Under the pieces are notes generated by a model, which worked only from the letters and a program-made list of their open reading frames with translations, was not told the DNA's origin and ran no database searches. The translations under genes were made by a program, and so were the position numbers. Of a DNA stretch of 64,000 nucleotides, positions 51,065 to 60,198 are shown in pieces. Within the stretch, counting starts at the first letter, position 1. Each line of letters starts with the position of its first letter. Source of the stretch: Microtetraspora glauca (GTDB taxonomy: Bacteria > Actinomycetota > Actinomycetes > Streptosporangiales > Streptosporangiaceae); the NCBI GenBank assembly GCA_001570385.1, contig BBYL01000007.1, positions 682,001 through 746,000 of the forward strand, written 5' to 3'.

Positions 51065-52420
51065 GTGGGCGACCTCACCAGGATCTTCAAGGCGTACGAC
51101 GTCCGCGGCGTCGTGCCGCAGGAGCTCGACGAGCGGACCGCGGAGGCGGTCGGGGCGGCCTTCGCCGAGGTGACGGGGGCGCGTTCGCTGGTGATCGCGC
51201 ACGACATGCGGGCGTCGTCGGGTCCGCTGGCCGCCGCCTTCGCGCGCGGCGCGACCTCGCGCGGGGCCGACGTGGTGAACGCGGGCCTCGGCTCGACCGA
51301 CCTGCTCTACTACGCCAGCGGCAGCCTCGGCCTGCCCGGCGTGATGTTCACCGCCAGCCACAACCCCGCCGAATACAACGGCATGAAGATGTGCCGCGCG
51401 GGCGCGGTGCCCATCGGCGGTGAGACGGGCCTCATCGAGATCCGCGACCGTGCCGCCGAACTGCTCGACTCGGGCCTCGGAGGCACGCCGGGCCGGGGGA
51501 GCGTCACCGAGCGGGACCTGCTGGCCGGATACGCCGGCCATCTCAAGACGCTCGTCGATCTCTCCGGCATCCGGCCGCTCAAGGTGGTCGTCGACGCGGG
51601 CAACGGCATGGGCGGCTACACGGTCCCCGAGGTGTTCGACGGCCTGCCCGTCGACCTGACGCCCCTCTACTTCGAGCTCGACGGAAGCTTCCCCAACCAC
51701 GAGGCCAACCCGATCGAGCCGGCGAACCTGGTCGACCTGCAGAAGGCCGTCATCGAGCGGGGCGCCGACATCGGCATCGCGTTCGACGGCGACGCCGACC
51801 GGTGCTGGGTGATCGACGAGCGGGGTGAGTCCGTCTCCCCGTCCACGATCACCGCTCTCGTCGCCGCGCGCGAGCTGGCCAGGCATCCGGGCGCCACGAT
51901 CATCCACAACCTGATCACCTCCAGGGGCGTTCCGGAGATCGTGCGCGAGCACGGGGGCGTCCCGGTCCGCACCCGCGTCGGGCACTCGTTCATCAAGGCG
52001 GAGATGGCCCGCACGGGCGCGGTATTCGGCGGCGAGCACTCCGCGCACTACTACTTCCGCGACTTCTGGTACGCCGATTCCGGCATGCTGGCGGCGCTGC
52101 ACGTGCTCGCGGCTCTCGGCGGTCAGGACCGGCCGCTGTCCCAGGTCCTGGAGCGGTACGCCCGGTACGCCGCGTCCGGCGAGATCAACAGCACGGTCGC
52201 GGATCAGGCGGCCGCTCTGGAGACGGTGCGCGGGGCTTTCACGGGTCGCGAGGGTGTTACCTTCGACGAGTTGGACGGCCTCACGGTGAGCGGCCGGGAC
52301 TGGTGGTTCAATCTGCGCCCGTCCAACACCGAGCCGCTGCTGCGACTGAACGCCGAGGCGGCCGACGAGCGCAAGATGGCGGCCGTGCGGGACGAGGCCC
52401 TCGCCGCCCTAAGGAGCTGA
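51065..52420 (+). CDS. manB: Phosphomannomutase / phosphoglucomutase
   Basis: 451 residues from GTG 51065 (GGGGAG five bases upstream). All four domains of the alpha-D-phosphohexomutase family are visible: the phosphoserine loop TASHNPAEYNG (S98), the magnesium loop FDGDADRCW (D241, D243, D245), the sugar loop GEHSAHYYF and the phosphate loop RPSNTEPLLRL. It interconverts mannose 6-phosphate and mannose 1-phosphate, feeding GDP-mannose for cell-wall mannans and lipid-linked mannose. It heads an operon with the Trm112-like and SIS genes. Confidence 0.94.
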   Translation: MGDLTRIFKAYDVRGVVPQELDERTAEAVGAAFAEVTGARSLVIAHDMRASSGPLAAAFARGATSRGADVVNAGLGSTDLLYYASGSLGLPGVMFTASHNPAEYNGMKMCRAGAVPIGGETGLIEIRDRAAELLDSGLGGTPGRGSVTERDLLAGYAGHLKTLVDLSGIRPLKVVVDAGNGMGGYTVPEVFDGLPVDLTPLYFELDGSFPNHEANPIEPANLVDLQKAVIERGADIGIAFDGDADRCWVIDERGESVSPSTITALVAARELARHPGATIIHNLITSRGVPEIVREHGGVPVRTRVGHSFIKAEMARTGAVFGGEHSAHYYFRDFWYADSGMLAALHVLAALGGQDRPLSQVLERYARYAASGEINSTVADQAAALETVRGAFTGREGVTFDELDGLTVSGRDWWFNLRPSNTEPLLRLNAEAADERKMAAVRDEALAALRS

Positions 52421-52427
52421 CACGGAT

Positions 52428-52601
52428 TTGAAGATCGACGACTGGCTGCTGGACGTCCTCGCCTGCCCGGCGTGCAAGTCCCCGCTGCGCGCGTCCACGG
52501 ACGCCGACGAGCTGGCGTGCACCTCCGAGTCCTGCGGGCTGGTTTATCCGGTCCGGGACGACATCCCCGTCCTGCTCGTGGACGAGGCGCGCAAGGCGTG
52601 A
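52428..52601 (+). CDS. Trm112-like small zinc-binding protein
   Basis: 57 residues from TTG 52428, with AAGGAG (52411-52416) inside the end of the mutase gene. The sequence LLDVLACPACKSPL with later CTSESC gives four zinc ligands (C13, C16, C31, C36), and GLVYPVRDDIPVLL completes the Trm112/YcaR pattern. In eukaryotes Trm112 activates methyltransferases; in bacteria the role is mostly unknown. The unusual TTG start and 11-base spacing suggest modest expression. Placed between the mutase and isomerase genes, as in other actinobacteria. Confidence 0.85.
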   Translation: MKIDDWLLDVLACPACKSPLRASTDADELACTSESCGLVYPVRDDIPVLLVDEARKA

Positions 52602-52620
52602 GCGAGCGTAGCGAGCGAAC
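52598..52620 (+). repeat. Short GAGCGAGCG-type intergenic motif
   Basis: GTGAGCGAGCGTAGCGAGC follows the Trm112-like stop. The motif GTGAGCGAGCGAAGC also forms the first codons of the gene starting at 50470. Such GAGCGAGCG strings recur between genes in many high-GC actinobacteria; meaning unknown. Confidence 0.35.
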
Positions 52621-52677
52621 CATTGGGCGCGGCGCCCGTGGCGAACGCGACTCCGAGCCGTCAGGCGAGGAGGAGGC

Positions 52678-53835
52678 ATGAGCCGCTCCGGAGGGGCACC
52701 CGTCCTGAGGTTCGACCCGAGCAGGCTCGACGACCAGACGCGGCTGTCCGACGGCGACCCGTCGGGCATGTTGCGGACCGTGGCTTCCTCCGCCGCCCAG
52801 GTTCGCACCGCGTACCGCGCCGCCGTGGAGGCGGGCGCGGCGAGAGTGGCCGAGCAGGGCCGGCCGCGGGCCGTGGTCGTGGCGGGCGTGGGCGCCGCCG
52901 GGATCGCGGGCGAGGTGCTCGACGCGGTCTGCGGGCCGGGCACGCCCGTGCCCGTCGTGACGGTCCGCGGCTACCGGCTTCCCGGCTGGGTCGGCGCGGC
53001 CGACCTGGTCATGGTGGTGTCCTTCACCGGGCGCGGCGACGAGGCCCTGTCCGTGGGCGCGGAGGCGGCGCGCCGCGGATGCACGCTCCTCGCGGTGGGC
53101 GCGCCGGACACGCCGCTCAGCGAGCTCGCGGCCCGGGCCGGAGCGCCCTTCGTGCCGATCTCGACCGTGGCGGGCCAGCCGCGGGCGACCATGTGGGGCC
53201 TGGCGGTTCCGCTGCTCGTCGCCGCGGCCGCGCTCGGCCTGAGCGACGTGGGCGAGCCGGTCTTCGAGGCCGCGGCGGCGCGCCTGGAGGACATCGCGCA
53301 CCGGTGCCGGCCGACGAGCGACTCGTTCATCAATCCCGGCAAGACACTGGCCACGGAGCTCGCCGACGGCATCCCGATGATCTGGGGATCCTCGCCGATC
53401 GCGGCCGTGGCGGCGCACCGGATGGCGGAGCAGCTCGCCGAGCACGCCGGGTATCCCGCCCTCTGGGGAGAGCTCCCGGAGGCCGCGCACAACCAGGCGG
53501 GCGTCTTCGACGGCCCCCTGGCCACCCGGGACATCTTCCAGGACGCCGGGGACGACGAGTCCTCCGGCCCGCGGGCGCGGATGCGGTTGTTCGTGCTGCG
53601 TGACACCGACGAGCATCCGCGGGTGGCCGAGCGCCGGCAGGCGTCCGTACGGCTCGCCCAGGACCGCGGCGTCCCGGCCTCGGAGATCGCGGCCGAGGGG
53701 GACCATCCGTTCGAGCGGCTGGCCACGCTGATCTGCCTGGGGGATTTCGCCGGCGTCTACCTGGCCCTGGGCCACGGTCTCGATCCCGCGCCGATGTCGG
53801 CCATCACCGAACTTCGGGCCAGGATTTCCCAATAG
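52678..53835 (+). CDS. SIS-domain phosphoglucose/phosphomannose isomerase-like protein
   Basis: 385 residues from ATG 52678 (GAGGAGGAGG upstream). Two SIS-like halves: residues about 65-190 (AVVVAGVGAAGIAGEVLDAV; VVSFTGRGDEALSVGAEAA) and 245-385, which holds IPMIWGSSPIAAVAAHRMAE and GELPEAAHNQ. The family includes archaeal bifunctional phosphoglucose/phosphomannose isomerases. Next to the mutase it would link fructose 6-phosphate to mannose 6-phosphate; activity has not been shown for all actinobacterial members. Confidence 0.86.
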   Translation: MSRSGGAPVLRFDPSRLDDQTRLSDGDPSGMLRTVASSAAQVRTAYRAAVEAGAARVAEQGRPRAVVVAGVGAAGIAGEVLDAVCGPGTPVPVVTVRGYRLPGWVGAADLVMVVSFTGRGDEALSVGAEAARRGCTLLAVGAPDTPLSELAARAGAPFVPISTVAGQPRATMWGLAVPLLVAAAALGLSDVGEPVFEAAAARLEDIAHRCRPTSDSFINPGKTLATELADGIPMIWGSSPIAAVAAHRMAEQLAEHAGYPALWGELPEAAHNQAGVFDGPLATRDIFQDAGDDESSGPRARMRLFVLRDTDEHPRVAERRQASVRLAQDRGVPASEIAAEGDHPFERLATLICLGDFAGVYLALGHGLDPAPMSAITELRARISQ

Positions 53836-53867
53836 GATCCCTCTGGTCGATTTGTGAGGAGTGATCT

Positions 53868-54797
53868 GTGAGCGCGGGTGGCGGTACCAAGGCGATCATC
53901 GCGGCGTTGAGCGCCAACCTCGCGATCGCGGTCGCGAAGTTCGTGGCGTTCCTGTTCACGGGGTCCTCCTCCATGCTGGCGGAGTCCGTCCACTCGGTGG
54001 CCGACTCGGGCAACCAGGCGTTGCTCCTGGTCGGTGGCAAGCGGGCGGAGCGGAAGCGGACGCGGGCCCATCCGTTCGGGTTCGGGCGCGAGCGCTACTT
54101 CTACGCCTTCGTGGTCGCGGTCGTGCTGTTCACGATCGGCGCCCTGTTCTCCCTCTACGAGGGCTGGCACAAGATCTCCGACCCCCATCCGGTGGAGTCG
54201 CCCCAGTGGGCCTTCGCCGTGCTGATCTTCGCGATCGTCGCCGAGGGCTTCTCGTTCCGTACGGCCATCAAGGAGTCGCGGCCCCTCAAGGGCGAGCACT
54301 CGTGGTTCTCGTTCATCCGGAGGGCGAAGGCGCCCGAGCTGCCCGTCGTCCTCCTGGAGGACCTGGGCGCCCTGCTCGGTCTGATCTTCGCGCTGTTCGG
54401 CGTTTCCATGGCCGTGGTCACCGGCGACGGCGTCTGGGACGGCGTCGGCACGATGATGATCGGCGTGCTGCTGGCCGCCATCGCGGTCGTCCTGGCGCTG
54501 GAGACCAAGTCGCTGCTGATCGGCGAGAGCGCGGCCCCCGAGATCGAGGAGCGGATCTGCGCGGCGCTGGAGGGCGCTCCGGAGGTCACCAAGGTCATCC
54601 ACATGCGGACGCTGCACCTCGGCCCCGAGGAGCTCCTGGTCGCGGCGAAGATCGCGGTCGAGCACGACGAAACGGCGGCGCAGGTCGCCCAGGGCATCGA
54701 CGATGCCGAGCGGCGCATCCGCGAGGCCGTGCCGATGGCCCGGGTCATCTACCTGGAGCCCGACCTCTACCGCTCTGACAGCGCTCCGGTGAGCTGA
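53868..54797 (+). CDS. Cation diffusion facilitator family metal transporter
   Basis: 309 residues from GTG 53868 (GAGGAG upstream). Six membrane helices; the transport site is shown by LAESVHSVADSGNQ (H and D in helix 2) and LLEDLGALLGLIFALFG (E and D in helix 5). The C-terminal 90 residues form the cytoplasmic metal-sensing domain (VIHMRTLHLGPEELLVAAKI). It exports zinc or similar divalent metals against protons. The MerR gene converges on it 13 bases downstream. Confidence 0.92.
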   Translation: MSAGGGTKAIIAALSANLAIAVAKFVAFLFTGSSSMLAESVHSVADSGNQALLLVGGKRAERKRTRAHPFGFGRERYFYAFVVAVVLFTIGALFSLYEGWHKISDPHPVESPQWAFAVLIFAIVAEGFSFRTAIKESRPLKGEHSWFSFIRRAKAPELPVVLLEDLGALLGLIFALFGVSMAVVTGDGVWDGVGTMMIGVLLAAIAVVLALETKSLLIGESAAPEIEERICAALEGAPEVTKVIHMRTLHLGPEELLVAAKIAVEHDETAAQVAQGIDDAERRIREAVPMARVIYLEPDLYRSDSAPVS

Positions 54798-54810
54798 GCC
54801 GCCCGCTCTG

Positions 54811-55146
54811 TCACAACCGGTTCCTGAGCAGGCGCAGGGCCTTCTCCTTCTCGAAGTCGAGAGCCCGGCGCGGGGCCTGGATGCGGCCGATCCGCACGCC
54901 CAACTCGCGTACGGCCTGCGCCACGGAGGGGTCGGACAGCGCGCGGAGGGCGAAGGCCAGTTCCGCGGGCGAGACGTCGAACCGGCGCTCCAACTCCATG
55001 GCCTGGCCGACGGCGGCCAGCTCCTCGGGGCCGAACCTGCGATGCGCGCCCCTGTCCCGGACGGGCGGCAGCAGGCCCAGCGCCTCCCTGTACCGCAGCA
55101 TGCGAGGCGACATGCCCAGCTGCCTGGCCGCCTCCGTGATCCGCAT
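54811..55146 (-). CDS. MerR family transcriptional regulator
   Basis: 111 residues from ATG 55146 (GGAGAG upstream). The winged-helix N-terminus is clear: MRITEAARQLGMSPRMLRYR, then EALGLLPPVRD, RRFGPEELAAV. The dimer helix is short and no cysteine is present, so it is not a classic metal sensor despite lying beside a metal transporter. It is divergent from ahcY and may act in that 178-base promoter region. Confidence 0.87.
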   Translation of the reverse strand: MRITEAARQLGMSPRMLRYREALGLLPPVRDRGAHRRFGPEELAAVGQAMELERRFDVSPAELAFALRALSDPSVAQAVRELGVRIGRIQAPRRALDFEKEKALRLLRNRL

Positions 55147-55324
55147 CGAGGTCTCTCCGCTCCGTACCTGGTCCTCCCGGTAACGGTAGACACATCGGCA
55201 CCCGTTTGGCAGCCCCGAAAGTCGGATCCTTACATTCTTGTGTCAGGTTCACGCGTCCCGGCGTGCGCCGTGCCGTACGGGACGCCTAAACTCGCAGGCG
55301 ACCGATACCGGAGGGACACACGAC

Positions 55325-56752
55325 ATGGACTTCAAGGTCGCCGACCTTTCACTTGCGGAGTTCGGCCGCAAGGAGATCCGCCTCGCCGAGCACGAGATGC
55401 CGGGCCTGATGGCGACCCGCAGGGAGTACGCCGCCGCGCAGCCGCTCAAGGGCGCGAAGATCATGGGCTCGCTGCACATGACGATCCAGACGGCCGTGCT
55501 CATCGAGACCCTGGTCGCGCTCGGCGCCGACGTGCGCTGGGTGAGCTGCAACATCTTCTCCACGCAGGACCACGCCGCCGCGGCGGTCGTCGTCGGCCCG
55601 GACGGTACGACCGACGCTCCGGCCGGCGTACCGGTCTTCGCCTGGAAGGGCGAGACCCTGGAGGAGTACTGGTGGTGCACCGAGCAGGCGCTCGCGTGGC
55701 CTGACGGCACCGGCCCGAACATGATCCTCGACGACGGCGGCGACGCCACGCTCCTGGTCCACAAGGGCGCCGAGTTCGAGAAGGCGGGCGCCGTGCCGGC
55801 CGCGGGCGAGGACGACCCCGAGGAGTGGGGCATCATCCTCGACACGCTCCGCCGCACGGTATCCGACGACAAGCGCTGGACCAGGATCGCCGAGGAGATC
55901 AAGGGCGTCACCGAGGAGACCACCACCGGCGTGCACCGCCTGTACGAGATGCACAAGTCCGGCCAGCTCCTCTTCCCGGCGATCAACGTCAACGACTCGG
56001 TGACCAAGTCGAAGTTCGACAACAAGTACGGCTGCCGCCACTCGGTCATCGACGGCCTCAACCGCGCCACCGACGTGCTGATCGGCGGCAAGGTGGCCGT
56101 GGTCTGCGGCTACGGCGACGTGGGCAAGGGCTGCGCCGACGCGCTGCGCGGCCAGGGCGCCCGCGTGATCGTCACCGAGATCGACCCGATCTGCGCGCTG
56201 CAGGCGGCCATGGACGGCTTCCAGGTGACCACGCTGGAGGAGGTCGTCGGCATCGCGGACATCTTCGTCACGACGACCGGCAACTTCGGCATCATCACGG
56301 CCGACCACATGTCGCGGATGAAGCACCAGGCGATCGTGTCCAACATCGGCCACTTCGACAACGAGATCGACATGGCCGGCCTGGGCCGCATCCCCGGCAT
56401 CGTCAAGAACAACATCAAGCCGCAGGTCGACGAGTGGGTCTTCCCGGACGGCCGCTCGATCATCGTGCTCGCCGAGGGCCGCCTGATGAACCTGGGCTGC
56501 GCGACGGGCCACCCATCCTTCGTGATGTCGAACTCGTTCACCAACCAGGTGATCGCGCAGATCGAGCTGTTCACCAAGACCGAGCAGTACCCCGTCGGCG
56601 TCTACGTGCTGCCCAAGCACCTGGACGAGAAGGTGGCCCGGCTCCACCTCGACGCTCTCGGCGTCAAGCTGACCACGCTGACGAAGAAGCAGGCGGAGTA
56701 CATCGGCGTCGACGTCGAGGGTCCGTACAAGCCGGACCACTACCGCTACTGA
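55325..56752 (+). CDS. ahcY: Adenosylhomocysteinase, full-length bacterial type
   Basis: 475 residues from ATG 55325 (GGAGGG ten bases upstream). It hydrolyses S-adenosylhomocysteine to homocysteine and adenosine, renewing the methyl cycle. The adenosine motif is H51-M-T53-I-Q55-T56, NAD binds at [18 protein letters not shown], and the C-terminus ends KPDHYRY as in tetrameric enzymes. It carries the 40-residue insert around [24 protein letters not shown] hexamer at 55286-55291 may be its -10. A second family member follows directly. Confidence 0.96.
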   Translation: MDFKVADLSLAEFGRKEIRLAEHEMPGLMATRREYAAAQPLKGAKIMGSLHMTIQTAVLIETLVALGADVRWVSCNIFSTQDHAAAAVVVGPDGTTDAPAGVPVFAWKGETLEEYWWCTEQALAWPDGTGPNMILDDGGDATLLVHKGAEFEKAGAVPAAGEDDPEEWGIILDTLRRTVSDDKRWTRIAEEIKGVTEETTTGVHRLYEMHKSGQLLFPAINVNDSVTKSKFDNKYGCRHSVIDGLNRATDVLIGGKVAVVCGYGDVGKGCADALRGQGARVIVTEIDPICALQAAMDGFQVTTLEEVVGIADIFVTTTGNFGIITADHMSRMKHQAIVSNIGHFDNEIDMAGLGRIPGIVKNNIKPQVDEWVFPDGRSIIVLAEGRLMNLGCATGHPSFVMSNSFTNQVIAQIELFTKTEQYPVGVYVLPKHLDEKVARLHLDALGVKLTTLTKKQAEYIGVDVEGPYKPDHYRY

Positions 56753-56789
56753 GCGGCACACCGGGCGCAACCGGCCACGAGCGGGAACG

Positions 56790-58037
56790 ATGACGGCGCG
56801 AGATCTGACGGATCTGACCGAGGCGGGCGAACGGCGGATCGGGTGGGCACGGCGGTCGATGCCGGTGCTCACCGCGATCGCCGCCCGCTTCGCCGACGAG
56901 CGGCCGCTGGACGGCCTGCGCGTCGCCGCGTGCCTGCACGTGACGGCGGAGACGGCCGTCCTGATGGGCGCGCTCAGGGCGGGCGGCGCGGAGATCGCGC
57001 TGGCCGCCTCGAACCCGCTGTCCACTCAGGACGACGTCGCCGCCGCGCTCCGCGCGTACGGCATCGCGGTGCACGCCCGTGCCGGTGTGGACATGGAGAC
57101 CTACTACCGGCACATCCATCAGGCGCTGGACATCTCCCCGGCCATCGTGCTCGACGACGGATGCGACCTGGTCAACATCCTGCACACCGAGCGTCCCGAT
57201 CTCACCGTGGCGGGCGGGTGCGAGGAGACCACGACCGGGATCATCCGGCTGCGCCAGATGGCCGCGGAGGGCGCGCTGAGGTTCCCGGTGGTCGCGGTCA
57301 ACGACACCCGCACCAAGCGGATGTTCGACAACAGGTACGGCACGGGCCAGTCCACCCTCGACGGCATCATGCGCGCCACGAACGCGCTGCTCGCCGGGCG
57401 TACCGTCGTGGTCGCCGGGTTCGGCTTCTGCGGCCGCGGCGTGGCGGAACGCGCCAAGGGCCTCGGCGCGCGGGTGATCGTGACCGAGATCGACCCGGTG
57501 AAGGCCCTCGACGCCGCGCTCCAGGGCTACGAGGTGTTGCCGATGGGGCAGGCCGCGCGGGTGGGCGACGTGTTCGTCACCGTCACGGGCAACCGCGACG
57601 TCATCCGGGGCGAGCACCTGGCCGCGATGAAGGACGGCGTCATCCTGGCCAACGCGGGGCACTTCGATGTCGAGATCGACGTCCGCGCCCTGGAAGGTCT
57701 GGCGGAGTCGGTGAATTTCGGGGTTCGCCCCAACGTGGATGAGTACGTCCTGGCGGACGGGAGGCGGCTCCTCCTCCTCGCCGAGGGCCGTCTCGTCAAC
57801 CTGACCGCGGCCGAGGGGCACCCGGCGGCCGTCATGGACATGTCCTTCTCCGCTCAGGCGCTGGCCGTCGCCTGGCTCGCCACCGAGGCCGTACGGCTGC
57901 CGCCCGGCGTGTACGACGTCCCGGCGGACATCGACGCCGAGGTGGCCAGGCTCAAGCTCGCCGCGACGGGGATCGCGATAGACGAGCTCACCGCCGACCA
58001 GGAGGACTACCTGCACTCCTGGCGCTCCGGGTCCTGA
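56790..58037 (+). CDS. Short-type adenosylhomocysteinase paralog (possible S-inosylhomocysteine hydrolase)
   Basis: 415 residues, 37 bases after ahcY. Catalytic and NAD regions are kept (VVAVNDTRTKRMFDNRYGTG; VVVAGFGFCGRGVAERAKGL; NAGHFDVEID), but the 40-residue insert and the C-terminal K/Y tail are missing. The purine motif reads H50-V-T52-A-E54-T55, with Glu in place of Gln. In archaeal and thermophile enzymes that Glu goes with preference for S-inosylhomocysteine. It may act on a deaminated or other modified thioether. Active-site Asp, Glu, Lys, Asp, Asn residues all appear present. Confidence 0.85.
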   Translation: MTARDLTDLTEAGERRIGWARRSMPVLTAIAARFADERPLDGLRVAACLHVTAETAVLMGALRAGGAEIALAASNPLSTQDDVAAALRAYGIAVHARAGVDMETYYRHIHQALDISPAIVLDDGCDLVNILHTERPDLTVAGGCEETTTGIIRLRQMAAEGALRFPVVAVNDTRTKRMFDNRYGTGQSTLDGIMRATNALLAGRTVVVAGFGFCGRGVAERAKGLGARVIVTEIDPVKALDAALQGYEVLPMGQAARVGDVFVTVTGNRDVIRGEHLAAMKDGVILANAGHFDVEIDVRALEGLAESVNFGVRPNVDEYVLADGRRLLLLAEGRLVNLTAAEGHPAAVMDMSFSAQALAVAWLATEAVRLPPGVYDVPADIDAEVARLKLAATGIAIDELTADQEDYLHSWRSGS

Positions 58038-58070
58038 GCGAATCCGGGTGGAGCCCGGCCGGGCGAAGTC

Positions 58071-58121
58071 GGGTGGAGACGGCCGGCTGACTCTGTCCCT
58101 CTGCGCCGGCCGTCTCCACCC
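58071..58121. terminator. Perfect 17-bp stem terminator between converging genes
   Basis: GGGTGGAGACGGCCGGC (58071-58087) is exactly inverted at 58105-58121 with a 17-base loop, between the SAH hydrolase paralog and the converging RDD gene. A second 7-bp hairpin (TGCAGGC/GCCTGCA, 58130-58153) follows. Confidence 0.85.
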
Positions 58122-58190
58122 TGCCCCCTTGCAGGCATGCCCCATAGCCTGCAGATCGTCTCTTGTGCCCCGCTTTGTGGTGTCTACACC

Positions 58191-59120
58191 TCAGCTTGGG
58201 GGGACAAATCCTCCCGGGGTCGGCCCGGCGGGGTTCGACGGAGGCTGCGGTTCCCACGTCGACGGTTCCCACCTCGACGCGACCGGTGGCTCCGGCTGGG
58301 GTGCGGGCGGAGCGCCCCCGTACGGCGAGCCCGGATACGGCGGGCCACCGTAAGGCGTGGCGGCGGCTCTCACCTGCGCGAGCCGTACCTCCTCGCGGCG
58401 GCGCCGCTCCGCCAGGACGGCGGCGAGGTAGGTGTGCGGCGGCAGTCCCGGCGGCGGCGGGGGAGCCACGCGGGCGGCCACCTGGCTCGCGATCCTGACG
58501 CCCATCTGGTGCCGCGCGTCGGGGGAGAGCTGGTGCCAGCGCGTCAGGTACTGCCTGGCGGTGTCGGCCAGGTCGACCGACAGCTGCGACAACTCCAGGG
58601 AGCTCGCCCACGGCGCGAGCTGCGGCGGCATCTCGGGCGGCGGCTCCTGGCGCGGCCCCCGCTCGCCGATGACGATCGTGCCCGCGAAGACGTCCCCGAG
58701 CCGCTTGCCCCGCTGGTTCACGAGCGACGTGATGAGCGCGGGCGCGCCGAAGAACATCCAGAACTCCAGGAAGCCCGCGAGACCGCGGAACAACGCCTGG
58801 CGGAACCGCTCGGGCCCGCCGTCGTCGCTGACCACGCGCAGGCCCATGGCCAGCTTGCCGAGGCTGCGCCCCCGACCGGCCGTCTCGAACACGACGGGGT
58901 AGCCCACGATGACGAGGACGGTGAGCAGGATCATCAACCCCGCCGTCATCGCCGTGTCCGTGACGAACGACGCGGTCCCCAGCAGGATGTACATCACGAT
59001 GAGGATGATCCACTGGATGATCCAGTCGATGAGATACGCGACGCCCCGGCTGGGGAGCTGCGCGATCCGCACCTCGACGACGACGGCCTCGCCGGTCACA
59101 ACATCGGCCACATATCGCAC
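58191..59120 (-). CDS. RDD family membrane protein
   Basis: 309 residues. Residues about 15-150 are the RDD domain: QLPSRGVAYLIDWIIQWII with the family R and D, TAGRGRSLGKLAMGLRVVSD, and NQRGKRLGDVFAGTIVIGER. Three to four helices. The C-terminal 150 residues are soluble, Pro-rich and partly helical (DTARQYLTRWHQLSPDARHQ). RDD proteins are linked to ion transport or membrane organisation. GTG 59120 faces the SpoIIM gene across 36 bases. Confidence 0.87.
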   Translation of the reverse strand: MRYVADVVTGEAVVVEVRIAQLPSRGVAYLIDWIIQWIILIVMYILLGTASFVTDTAMTAGLMILLTVLVIVGYPVVFETAGRGRSLGKLAMGLRVVSDDGGPERFRQALFRGLAGFLEFWMFFGAPALITSLVNQRGKRLGDVFAGTIVIGERGPRQEPPPEMPPQLAPWASSLELSQLSVDLADTARQYLTRWHQLSPDARHQMGVRIASQVAARVAPPPPPGLPPHTYLAAVLAERRRREEVRLAQVRAAATPYGGPPYPGSPYGGAPPAPQPEPPVASRWEPSTWEPQPPSNPAGPTPGGFVPPS

Positions 59121-59143
59121 CCTACTGGGGTATTACCGCTCGA

Positions 59144-59149
59144 TAGAGT
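59144..59149 (+). promoter_or_regulatory. -10 element of a probable leaderless promoter
   Basis: TAGAGT, seven bases before GTG 59157 of the SpoIIM-family gene. Confidence 0.5.
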
Positions 59150-59156
59150 TCGGTCC

Positions 59157-60149
59157 GTGGACATCGATGCGTTCGTCGCCGCCCACCGGCCGACGTGGGA
59201 CCGGTTGGACGACCTGGTGCGGCGGCGCCATCGACTCGACGGCGCCGAGGTGGACGAGCTCGTCGAGCTCTACCAGCGGGCCGCGACCCACCTGTCCGTC
59301 GTCCGCTCCGCCTCGACCGACGCGGTCCTGGTCGGCCGCCTCTCCTCGCTGGTCGCGCGCGCCCGCTCCGCCGTCACGGGGGCGCACACACCCGCCTGGC
59401 GGGAGGTCGTCCGGTTCTTCACCGTGTCCTTCCCCGTCGTGGCCTACGGCGCCCGCCGCTGGTGGCTCGGCGCCACCCTCGCCTCCCTCGCGGTCGCGTA
59501 CGTGATGGGGGTGTGGGTCGCGGGCGATCCGGCCGTGCAGGCCGTCGTCGGCACCCCGGAGGAGATCAAGCAGCTGGTCGAGCACGACTTCGCCGACTAC
59601 TACTCGGAGAACCCGGCCGCCTCGTTCGCCGGCCAGGTGTGGATCAACAACGCCTGGGTGTCGGCGCAGGTCATCATCTCGGCCATCGTCCTCGGGCTGC
59701 CGATCCCGTACATCCTGTGGCAGAACTCGGCCAACGTGGGCGTCATCGGCGGGCTGATGACGGCGCACGGCAAGGCCGACGTCTTCTGGGGACTGATCCT
59801 CCCGCACGGCCTTCTGGAGCTCACCGCGGTGTTCCTCGCCGCCGGTGTCGGCCTGCGGCTCGGCTGGACGGTCATCGACCCCGGGCCACGACGGCGCGGA
59901 GAGGCCCTCGCCGAGCAGGGACGCGCGGTGATGAGCGTCGCACTCGGCCTCGTCGTCGTGCTGTTGCTCTCCGGCCTGATCGAGGCGGGCGTCACGCCGT
60001 CCGGTCTGCCGACCTGGGCCCGGATCGGCATCGGCGCGGCGGCCGAGGTCCTCTTCCTGGTCTACGTGGCGGTGTTCGGCCGCCGGGCGGCCCGCGCGGG
60101 CGAGACCGGCGACATCGAACAGGCCCCCGACCTCGCCCCCACCGCCTGA
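59157..60149 (+). CDS. Stage II sporulation protein M family membrane protein
   Basis: 330 residues. A helical cytoplasmic N-terminus (FVAAHRPTWDRLDDLVRRRH) leads to six helices with the family signature WVSAQVIISAIVLGLPIPYI and IGGLMTAHGKADVFWGLILP-HGLLELTAVF. In Bacillus, SpoIIM is part of the engulfment complex; in actinobacteria this form occurs in the RDD/DUF58/MoxR cluster whose task is unclear. GTG 59157 appears leaderless. Confidence 0.88.
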   Translation: MDIDAFVAAHRPTWDRLDDLVRRRHRLDGAEVDELVELYQRAATHLSVVRSASTDAVLVGRLSSLVARARSAVTGAHTPAWREVVRFFTVSFPVVAYGARRWWLGATLASLAVAYVMGVWVAGDPAVQAVVGTPEEIKQLVEHDFADYYSENPAASFAGQVWINNAWVSAQVIISAIVLGLPIPYILWQNSANVGVIGGLMTAHGKADVFWGLILPHGLLELTAVFLAAGVGLRLGWTVIDPGPRRRGEALAEQGRAVMSVALGLVVVLLLSGLIEAGVTPSGLPTWARIGIGAAAEVLFLVYVAVFGRRAARAGETGDIEQAPDLAPTA

Positions 60150-60160
60150 CGACCGGTGCC

Positions 60161-60196
60161 GCCGGGGCTGCCGGGGCTGCCGGGGCGGCCGGGGCG
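60161..60196. repeat. Four 9-bp tandem repeats between converging genes
   Basis: GCCGGGGCT twice then GCCGGGGCG twice, filling the gap between the SpoIIM and DUF58 stops. Confidence 0.85.
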
Positions 60197-60198
60197 GA

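Noticed and set aside
55147..55324. Possible SAH riboswitch upstream of ahcY
   Set aside because: The conserved riboswitch core blocks and pseudoknot arms are not visible; the region holds two promoters and part of the MerR leader.
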